From contig JAQTNM010000119.1 of assembly GCA_028713875.1 (NCBI GenBank), forward strand, positions 1-5,148: 5,148 nt of DNA, in the 5' to 3' direction. The notes under the pieces are model-generated. The model was not told where the DNA came from, searched no databases, and saw only the letters and a list, made by a program, of their open reading frames with translations. Position numbers and translations under genes: made by a program. Position 1 is the stretch's first letter. Every line of letters starts with the position of its first letter. Shown one piece after another: positions 1 through 4,756 of the stretch. Origin of the DNA: Candidatus Omnitrophota bacterium. Lineage in GTDB: Bacteria; Omnitrophota; Gorgyraeia; Gygaellales; Profunditerraquicolaceae.

Positions 1-1488
1 GTTTACGCCCTTGACTTCATTAATGATGCGGTTGGAGATACGCCCTAATATATCGTAGGGCAGCTTTGCCCAGTCTGCGGTCATCCCGTCAAGGCTGGTT
101 ACGCAGCGCAGGGCCACGGCATTCTCATATGTGCGCTCATCGCCCATTACCCCTACGCTTTTTACGGGCAGAAGCACCGCAAAAGACTGCCAGACCTGAT
201 CATAAAGATTGGCAGCGGTTATTTCTTCAATCACCCTGCGGTCAACCTCCCGTAGTATATTCAGGCGCTCAGGGGTTACTTCGCCGATAATTCTTATCGC
301 TAATCCCGGGCCGGGAAAAGGCTGGCGATAGATTATTGCCTCAGGCAAACTTAATTCCCTGCCTATCTGGCGCACCTCGTCTTTGAATAATTCCCTTAAC
401 GGCTCAAGTAATTTTAATTTCATCTGCGCAGGCAAACCCCCTACGTTATGGTGGCTTTTGATGCGGCTGCTCGGGGCTCCCGTGGGAGATATGGATTCAA
501 TCACGTCCGGATAAAGGGTGCCTTGAGCCAGATACTTGACGCCTTTTACTTTAGCCGCCTCTTCTTCAAAGATGCGCACAAATTCCTCTCCGATTATTTT
601 TCTCTTCTGCTCCGGGTCAGTGACTCCCGCAAGGCGCGTTAAGAAACGCTTGCTTTTATCCACGTAATCAAGATTGAGGTGGAACATCCCGCGGAATACT
701 CTCTTGACTTGCTCCGGCTCATCTTTCCTTAACAGGCCGTTATTGATGAAAATACACCTTAGGTTCTTGCCTATCGCTTTATGGACGAGAAGCGCAGCTA
801 CCGAAGAATCCACCCCGCCGCTTAAGCCCAGGACGACCTTGTCCTTGCCCACGCCCTTTTTTATATTTTCAATGCTTTCCCGTACGAACGACTGCATAGT
901 CCAGCGGCCAAGGCAGCCGCAGACTTTAAATAAAAAGTTAGCCAGTATCTGGCTGCCCTTTTCAGTGTGGGTTACTTCCGGGTGGAACTGTACCCCGTAG
1001 ATTTTCCTGTTCGGGTTGGCAATAGCGGTAACCGGGGCATTTAAGGTGTGGGCGATAACATGGAAGCCGGAAGGCATTTTTTTCACCAGGTCCCCGTGGC
1101 TGGCCCAACAGGTAAAATTTCCCGGCAGGTGAGTAAATAAATTCCGGTTATCATCAATAAATAATTCCACTTTACCGTATTCGCGCTCTTTGCTGTGCGT
1201 AACCCTGCCGCCGAGCATTTCGGCAATGCACTGCATGCCGTAACATATTCCCAGTATAGGAACACCCAATTTAAAAATGCCTTTATCAGGATAAGGGCTT
1301 TTTTTCTGGGTAACTGAAGCCGGGCCCCCGGAGAGTATTAATCCCTTGGGGTTCATCCCTGCTATTTCTTTGGCCGCAGTATTGTAAGGCACGATTTTTG
1401 AAAATACCTTATTCTCTCTGACCCTGCGGGCAATCAACTGGGTATACTGTGAGCCGAAATCCAGGATAATTATGGTTTGTCTTGTCAT
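1..1488 (-). CDS. guaA: GMP synthase (glutamine-hydrolysing), C-terminal end missing
   Basis: Cytosolic enzyme of purine synthesis that converts XMP, ATP and glutamine to GMP. The minus-strand frame is open from ATG 1488 to the window edge and gives 496 residues. Family members are about 510-525 long, so roughly 15-17 C-terminal residues lie outside. The N-terminal class I glutamine amidotransferase domain (about 1-190) shows the nucleophile elbow GICYGMQ with Cys82 and the QFHPEVTHTE motif with His169 and Glu171, completing the triad. The ATP pyrophosphatase domain carries the PP-loop SGGVDSS at residues 223-229. The C-terminal dimerisation domain includes RQPFPGPGLAIRIIGE and the late ISNRIINEVKGVN. 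The ATG overlaps the guaB3 stop codon (ATGA), so translation is probably coupled and the two genes share one mRNA. I see no frameshift in the parts I translated. The family call is secure. Confidence 0.97.
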   Translation of the reverse strand, partial: MTRQTIIILDFGSQYTQLIARRVRENKVFSKIVPYNTAAKEIAGMNPKGLILSGGPASVTQKKSPYPDKGIFKLGVPILGICYGMQCIAEMLGGRVTHSKEREYGKVELFIDDNRNLFTHLPGNFTCWASHGDLVKKMPSGFHVIAHTLNAPVTAIANPNRKIYGVQFHPEVTHTEKGSQILANFLFKVCGCLGRWTMQSFVRESIENIKKGVGKDKVVLGLSGGVDSSVAALLVHKAIGKNLRCIFINNGLLRKDEPEQVKRVFRGMFHLNLDYVDKSKRFLTRLAGVTDPEQKRKIIGEEFVRIFEEEAAKVKGVKYLAQGTLYPDVIESISPTGAPSSRIKSHHNVGGLPAQMKLKLLEPLRELFKDEVRQIGRELSLPEAIIYRQPFPGPGLAIRIIGEVTPERLNILREVDRRVIEEITAANLYDQVWQSFAVLLPVKSVGVMGDERTYENAVALRCVTSLDGMTADWAKLPYDILGRISNRIINEVKGVN

Positions 1489-2645
1489 TTTCCCATCCCC
1501 ACGCGTTGTCCGACTTGAAAAATTTTACCTTCGGTCTGTATGGAAGGCGCAATAATGACCTCAACATCGTGCATTTCTTTGATGTTGGCTGCGCCCAGAG
1601 ACCCCATTGAAGTCTTTAAAGCGCCCATTAGGTTCTGTGAGCCGTCGTCCACCTTGGCCGGACCAAACAGTATTTCCTTGAGAGATCCGGTTGTGCCCAC
1701 GTATATGCGGGTTCCCCTGGGCAGGTTGACGTGAGAGGTGGCCATGCCCCAGTGATAACCCCTGCCTGGGGCTTCTTTTGCCCGGGCGAAACTTGAGCCG
1801 ATCATTACCGCATCTGCCCCTGCGGCAAAGGCTTTACAGATGTCGCCGCCGCGGTTCATCCCGCCGTCAGTAATAATAGAGACATACTTGCCGGTCCTTT
1901 TATAATGATAATCCCTGGCAGCGGCCGCATCAACCGTAGCCGTAACCTGAGGCACTCCTATTCCCAGCACTCCACGGGTGGTACAGGCCGCGCCCGGACC
2001 TATGCCGATCAAAAGCCCGGATGCGCCGGCTTGCATGAGCTCTAATGTCGTTTCGTAGGTTACGCAGTTGCCGATAATCACCGGGATTTTGGTATTTTTA
2101 CAGAATTTTGATAAGTCCAGGCTTTTGTATGCCTTGGCAATGTGCCTTATAGTAGTGACGGTTGATTGTATGACAAAGATGTCCGCTCCGCTGGCAACAG
2201 CGATACGGGCGTATTTCTCGGCGTAAGCCGGTATGCAACTGACTACGGCTGTGCCCTTTTTGCGCTTGATCTCGGTTATTCTCCTGGCGATAAGTTTTTC
2301 TTTGATGGAGGTGGTGTATACGGACTGGATTAATTCCGTGGCTTCCTGTGGAGAGGCGTGGGCGATTTTTTCCAGGACTATATCGGGATTTTCATAACGC
2401 GCCTGGATGCCGTCAAGATTCAATACGGCAATGCCTCCGAGCCTGGACATCTCTACCGCAAAGCGCACATCCACTACTCCGTCCATGGCTGCGGCCAAAA
2501 TGGGGACTTTTAATCTTTTGCCGCCTATTTCACAAGCGGTATCTACCTCGTTAGGATTTATAGTCTTGTCTCCGGGCACCAGCGCCACTTCATCAAAACC
2601 ATAACACCTGCGTGCCCTGCGATTTATACCTATCCATTCCGCCAT
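1485..2645 (-). CDS. guaB3: GuaB3-family IMP dehydrogenase (no CBS domains)
   Basis: A 386-residue TIM-barrel protein of the IMP dehydrogenase/GMP reductase superfamily. The catalytic loop GIGPGAACTTRGVLGIG puts the nucleophile at Cys221. The phosphate-binding stretch IITDGGMNRGGDICKA lies at about 257-272 and GSSFA at 283-287. The segments APGRGYHWGM (292-301) and VGTTGSLKEILFGP (316-329) are hallmarks, as I remember them, of the GuaB3 subfamily known from cyanobacteria and actinobacteria, and are not found in canonical GuaB. Canonical GuaB is about 490 residues because a Bateman (CBS pair) module is inserted; here the barrel is uninterrupted. Cyanobacterial GuaB3 is reported to act as an IMP dehydrogenase, while the actinobacterial role is unclear. 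Lying directly before guaA, this copy probably oxidises IMP to XMP with NAD+. GMP reductase is the main alternative. The ATG at 2645 has a GGGGA ribosome site six bases upstream. Confidence 0.92.
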   Translation of the reverse strand: MAEWIGINRRARRCYGFDEVALVPGDKTINPNEVDTACEIGGKRLKVPILAAAMDGVVDVRFAVEMSRLGGIAVLNLDGIQARYENPDIVLEKIAHASPQEATELIQSVYTTSIKEKLIARRITEIKRKKGTAVVSCIPAYAEKYARIAVASGADIFVIQSTVTTIRHIAKAYKSLDLSKFCKNTKIPVIIGNCVTYETTLELMQAGASGLLIGIGPGAACTTRGVLGIGVPQVTATVDAAAARDYHYKRTGKYVSIITDGGMNRGGDICKAFAAGADAVMIGSSFARAKEAPGRGYHWGMATSHVNLPRGTRIYVGTTGSLKEILFGPAKVDDGSQNLMGALKTSMGSLGAANIKEMHDVEVIIAPSIQTEGKIFQVGQRVGMGK

Positions 2646-2651
2646 GCTTAG

Positions 2652-2656
2652 TCCCC
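2652..2656 (-). promoter_or_regulatory. Ribosome binding site of guaB3
   Basis: The minus strand reads GGGGA six bases before ATG 2645, inside the purine run CAGGAAAGGGGAC (2663-2651). This supports 2645 as the start and leaves no need for a longer N-terminus. Confidence 0.7.
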
Positions 2657-2696
2657 TTTCCTGTAATATATCTTATTATTTATCAATGAGTTATGA

Positions 2697-2732
2697 CAAT
2701 TTACGCCTTCGGGCGAGGAAAAACTAAAATTG
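2697..2732 (-). promoter_or_regulatory. Stem-loop in the guaB3 leader RNA
   Basis: The minus-strand RNA can pair CAATTT (2732-2727) with AAATTG (2702-2697), enclosing a short CGCC-CGAA-GGCG hairpin (2715-2704). The structure begins within a few bases of the predicted transcription start near 2734. There is no U-run that would make it an attenuator, and it does not match the purine riboswitch pattern. It could stabilise the 5' end or be incidental; the outer stem is AT-rich and weak. Confidence 0.35.
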
Positions 2733-2739
2733 ATGAAAA

Positions 2740-2768
2740 ATTTTACACCCATATCGCAGCTTTGTCAA
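2740..2768 (-). promoter_or_regulatory. Sigma70-type promoter of guaB3-guaA
   Basis: On the minus strand there is a perfect -35 TTGACA (2768-2763), a 17-base spacer, and a -10 TAAAAT (2745-2740; five of six to TATAAT). The predicted start is the A near 2734, giving a leader of about 89 bases before the guaB3 ATG. Orientation, spacing and position all fit a vegetative promoter for the guanine nucleotide operon. Confidence 0.8.
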
Positions 2769-2778
2769 CGAATATTTT

Positions 2779-2962
2779 TCAGCGAAACTCCCCCATCTGT
2801 CTCTTCGTTCGCTTCCGGTGCTCGGGGCTAATCGGCTCAACTTCTCCTATGGGCACCCCCAACCCCTTTATCTAATACAAAAGTGGCTCGTGCTTCTGCA
2901 ACTCACGGAGAAGTATCGCCTCATATTCTCGCCCCTGCGCTCCTTATGCTCTCTCCGAGACA
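2779..2962. other. Intergenic element of unknown nature between divergent promoters
   Basis: This stretch lies between the guaB3 promoter and the pilin promoter, and I recognise no gene in it. It has a strand bias: the plus strand is C/T-rich and the minus strand G/A-rich (for example GGAGCGCAGGGGCGAG near 2943-2928). One minus-strand frame reads protein-like in two short stretches: 2943-2875 (ending HEPLLY before TAG 2874-2872) and 2871-2782 (containing GEVEPISPEHRKR, ending before TGA 2781-2779). Both are too short and poorly supported to call genes. It may be a dispersed intergenic repeat, a gene remnant or a structured RNA. The sequence alone does not decide. Confidence 0.4.
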
Positions 2963-2981
2963 GCTGTGTGAGTTTTAAATA

Positions 2982-3009
2982 TTGACAATAAAGTTGCAGG
3001 CGGTAAAAT
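2982..3009 (+). promoter_or_regulatory. Sigma70-type promoter of the pilin cassette
   Basis: Perfect -35 TTGACA (2982-2987), a 16-base spacer and -10 TAAAAT (3004-3009), with transcription predicted to start near 3016. It is the only convincing promoter upstream of the three pilin genes and points away from the guaB3 promoter. The -10 hexamer is identical to that of guaB3. Confidence 0.75.
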
Positions 3010-3020
3010 GTAATTCAATA

Positions 3021-3025
3021 AGGAG
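3021..3025 (+). promoter_or_regulatory. Ribosome binding site of the first pilin gene
   Basis: AGGAG preceded by TA-AGGAG context (AAGGAG at 3020-3025) lies 13 bases before ATG 3039, somewhat longer than usual. It rules out the earlier in-frame TTG at 2982, which lies inside the promoter -35 box, and supports ATG 3039, which gives the expected short prepilin leader. Confidence 0.65.
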
Positions 3026-3038
3026 AATTAAGCTAAAG

Positions 3039-3473
3039 ATGAAAAAAGGTTTTACCCTCTTAGAGCTAATCGTAGTTATCGTCATCTTAGGGATCCTGGC
3101 CACCCTGGGTTTTACGCAATACAGCAAGGTAGTGGAAAGTAGCCGTCTTGCCGAAGCTAAAACAATTATAGGCTCTATGCGGCAGCTTGCTACAGAATAT
3201 TATTTTAAGAATGGTTCTCTGACTGGCATTGGGTTCGGTGACTTGGGGTGCGTGCCTGGATGCTCTTCCACTAGTTACTATAGGTGCGCAACGGGAACCA
3301 TTACCTCAGAATATTTAATGCTGGATGCTGTCAGATGTACCAGCGGAGGGAAGAATCCGAATGCTTCCAGGGGTTATTTTGTCTACATACCGTACTATCC
3401 GAGCACAGGCGAAGGTACCTGGCATTGTCAGTATACCGATGACAATTCATCATGCTTTGGCATGCCACAATAG
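3039..3473 (+). CDS. Type IV pilin / pseudopilin-like protein 1
   Basis: A 144-residue prepilin. The leader MKKG ends at a Gly-Phe prepilin peptidase site, followed by FTLLELIVVIVILGILA, the hydrophobic helix that anchors the protein in the inner membrane and packs the fibre core. Glu9 of the precursor is Glu5 of the mature protein. The helix continues through QYSKVVESSRLAEAK (27-41). The C-terminal domain has six cysteines (71, 75, 83, 100, 130, 139), enough for three disulfides, and a RCTSGGK motif at 99-105 shared with the two genes downstream. Its short size and Tyr/Gly-rich globular part resemble GspG-like major pseudopilins or small type IV pilins; I cannot separate these. It is first in a three-gene cassette behind a strong promoter, so it may be the most expressed. 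The start at 3039 is chosen from the ribosome site and leader length. Confidence 0.9.
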   Translation: MKKGFTLLELIVVIVILGILATLGFTQYSKVVESSRLAEAKTIIGSMRQLATEYYFKNGSLTGIGFGDLGCVPGCSSTSYYRCATGTITSEYLMLDAVRCTSGGKNPNASRGYFVYIPYYPSTGEGTWHCQYTDDNSSCFGMPQ

Positions 3474-3497
3474 GTTTTAAAAAAAGTTGTATAAAAA

Positions 3498-3959
3498 ATG
3501 AAAAAAGCCTTCACTCTTTTAGAATTGATAGTCGTCATCATCATCTTAGGCATCCTTGCCACCTTGGGATTTACCCAATACACAAAATTGGTGGAAAATA
3601 TGCGCGGTGCTGAGGCAAAGGCGAACATAGGATCTATCCGTAAACTTTATGTGGCATATTACCTTGAACACGGCACTAACGGTAGCATGACTAGCAGTGA
3701 TCTTAGTATAGGCAGCGACTATCCTGGTTCCTGTGTGTCTACCAATTATTTTTATTACTACTGGTGGGCCAATTCTTCTTCGCAGATTGGGATCGGAGCT
3801 GTCAGATGCACCAGCGCAGGAAAGCCGCCTAATGGAACTCATGCTTTTACCTGGGTACATCATGTTGACGCATCTACGGGAGCGGCTGATTGGGGATGTT
3901 CGGAGAACGGTGCCTATTCTTGGTTAACTTCTAACCCCGGCTCCTGTCCTACTTATTAA
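3498..3959 (+). CDS. Type IV pilin / pseudopilin-like protein 2
   Basis: A 153-residue prepilin, paralogous to its upstream neighbour: 34 of the first 41 residues match by hand alignment. The leader is MKKA, so the predicted cleavage is Ala-Phe rather than the usual Gly-Phe; Glu9 (mature Glu5) is kept. The membrane helix is FTLLELIVVIIILGILA. The C-terminal half diverges: it is aromatic-rich (NYFYYYWW at 83-90) with four cysteines (79, 104, 134, 150) and the motif RCTSAGK at 103-109. It begins 24 bases after the first pilin stop, with no Shine-Dalgarno sequence visible before the ATG. It probably relies on co-transcription and an A-rich unstructured start region. Likely role: subunit or minor pilin of a fibre whose assembly ATPase, platform protein and prepilin peptidase are encoded elsewhere. 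Confidence 0.9.
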   Translation: MKKAFTLLELIVVIIILGILATLGFTQYTKLVENMRGAEAKANIGSIRKLYVAYYLEHGTNGSMTSSDLSIGSDYPGSCVSTNYFYYYWWANSSSQIGIGAVRCTSAGKPPNGTHAFTWVHHVDASTGAADWGCSENGAYSWLTSNPGSCPTY

Positions 3960-3960
3960 A

Positions 3961-4443
3961 ATGAGCATGGAAAAAGCTTTTACGCTGCTTGAGTTAATCG
4001 TAGTCATCGTGATCCTGGGCATCCTGGCCACGTTAGGATATAGCCAATATACCAAAATAGTAGAGCAAGGCCGCGGCGCCGAAGTAAGAGGCGTATTAGG
4101 GCAAATTCGTAAGTTTGCGATTGCTTATAGGCTGGAAAAAGGCACCACAACCGGAATACAAGATAGTGACGTTAACATAGGTACTAACCCTGATCAAATT
4201 CCTCATGACTGCGTGAGTTCAAATTATTTTCACTATTGGGTAGATAGTGGTTGGTTTTCTGATCCTTATATTAGATTTTATGCGGCCAGATGTACTTCAG
4301 GAGGCAAGCCGCCGCAATCATCTTGTTCTAGCGAGTGCCGGTACATTTATTACGAAGATCTAACCACGGGATGGAAGTCTTCATGGTTTCAGGCAGGATC
4401 TGCTGACTGTTGTCCGTCCGCTTCCACCTATTTCCCGCCCTAA
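3961..4443 (+). CDS. Type IV pilin / pseudopilin-like protein 3
   Basis: A 160-residue prepilin, third member of the cassette. Two starts are possible: ATG 3961, one base after the previous stop (TAA-A-ATG), or ATG 3967. The latter gives leader MEKA, matching the four-residue leaders of its paralogues and making it 158 residues. Neither has a clear ribosome site, so translation is probably coupled to the preceding gene by reinitiation. The cleavage site is Ala-Phe and the helix is FTLLELIVVIVILGILA with the essential Glu kept (residue 11 from the first ATG). The C-terminal domain has six cysteines (84, 111, 122, 126, 150, 151), including a vicinal CC pair, and the RCTSGGK motif at 110-116. 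The C-terminus is unlike the other two, which suggests a different surface or position in the fibre. Confidence 0.9.
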   Translation: MSMEKAFTLLELIVVIVILGILATLGYSQYTKIVEQGRGAEVRGVLGQIRKFAIAYRLEKGTTTGIQDSDVNIGTNPDQIPHDCVSSNYFHYWVDSGWFSDPYIRFYAARCTSGGKPPQSSCSSECRYIYYEDLTTGWKSSWFQAGSADCCPSASTYFPP

Positions 4444-4518
4444 TTCACGGTTTTATCCAGAAGCAACGCAATTCATTTGAGCGAGTATAATGCGAGATGG
4501 GGGGTCGTTTATGTTTAA
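4444..4518. other. Gene-free stretch after the pilin cassette
   Basis: I see no coding signal here. A perfect TATAAT occurs at 4486-4491, but no -35-like hexamer lies 16-19 bases upstream, so it is only a weak promoter candidate. No terminator directly follows the last pilin stop at 4443; the nearest is at 4703-4735. Confidence 0.4.
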
Positions 4519-4686
4519 ATTTTAGGCTTCTTGGCTGGAGCACGCATTAGAAAATTTTCGGCAAAGGTGTGCAAGGGGTTACGACGAGCGCAGGACGCTA
4601 TATACGGGCAGCCTATCCGGAGCGAGGAGTAAACCGCAGCACACGGCGAAAAATTTAGAGCGGTGCGGAAGCCAAAAGCCTAAAAT
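4519..4686. repeat. Long imperfect inverted repeat (about 168 bases)
   Basis: The outer arms are 4519-4535 (ATTTTAGGCTTCTTGGC) and 4671-4686 (GCCAAAAGCCTAAAAT), complementary except for one extra base. Moving inward, AAAATTTTCGGC (4551-4562) faces GGCGAAAAATTT (4645-4656) imperfectly, GTGTGC (4567-4572) faces GCACAC (4639-4644) exactly, and GGGTTAC (4576-4582) faces GTAAACC (4629-4635) with one mismatch. The axis falls near a self-complementary TATATA (4599-4604). It has no room for a transposase. It could be a MITE-like element, an intergenic palindromic repeat, or the DNA of a rod-shaped RNA. A copy elsewhere in the genome would settle the class. Confidence 0.65.
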
Positions 4687-4702
4687 AGTTGTTATATAAA
4701 CA

Positions 4703-4735
4703 AAAAGAGCGAGGCTTAAAAAGCCTCGCTCTTTT
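4703..4735. terminator. Bidirectional intrinsic terminator between groEL and the pilins
   Basis: The stem AAAAGAGCGAGGCTT (4703-4717) pairs perfectly with AAGCCTCGCTCTTTT (4721-4735) around an AAA loop. The flanking A and T runs give a U-tract on either strand. It lies 21 bases past the groEL stop, so it terminates groEL, and it can also stop transcription from the convergent pilin cassette. Confidence 0.9.
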
Positions 4736-4756
4736 CTTATTCGGGGATTATGGAGC

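Noticed and set aside
66..1000. Several open frames on the plus strand opposite guaA
   Set aside because: They lie opposite a clear, uninterrupted guaA frame and show no family resemblance or ribosome sites; they are shadows.
1485..2645. GMP reductase (GuaC) as the identity of the protein before guaA
   Set aside because: The C-terminal GuaB3 signatures and the operon with guaA favour IMP dehydrogenase; GuaC would oppose GuaA. Kept only as an alternative.
2646..2739. Purine-type riboswitch in the guaB3 leader
   Set aside because: The leader is short and lacks the conserved three-way junction and loop sequences of that class.
2348..2875. Plus-strand open frames over the guaB3 start and into the intergenic region
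   Set aside because: The first ones overlap guaB3 codons. The 2693-2875 frame covers the guaB3 promoter, has no ribosome site and gives no recognisable protein.
2982..3038. A longer N-terminus for pilin 1 starting at TTG 2982
   Set aside because: It would add 19 residues before the prepilin leader and its start codon lies inside the -35 box; ATG 3039 fits the leader and ribosome site.
3457..3495. A promoter before pilin 2 (TTGGCA 3457, TATAAA 3490)
   Set aside because: The spacer is 27 bases, too long for sigma70 recognition.
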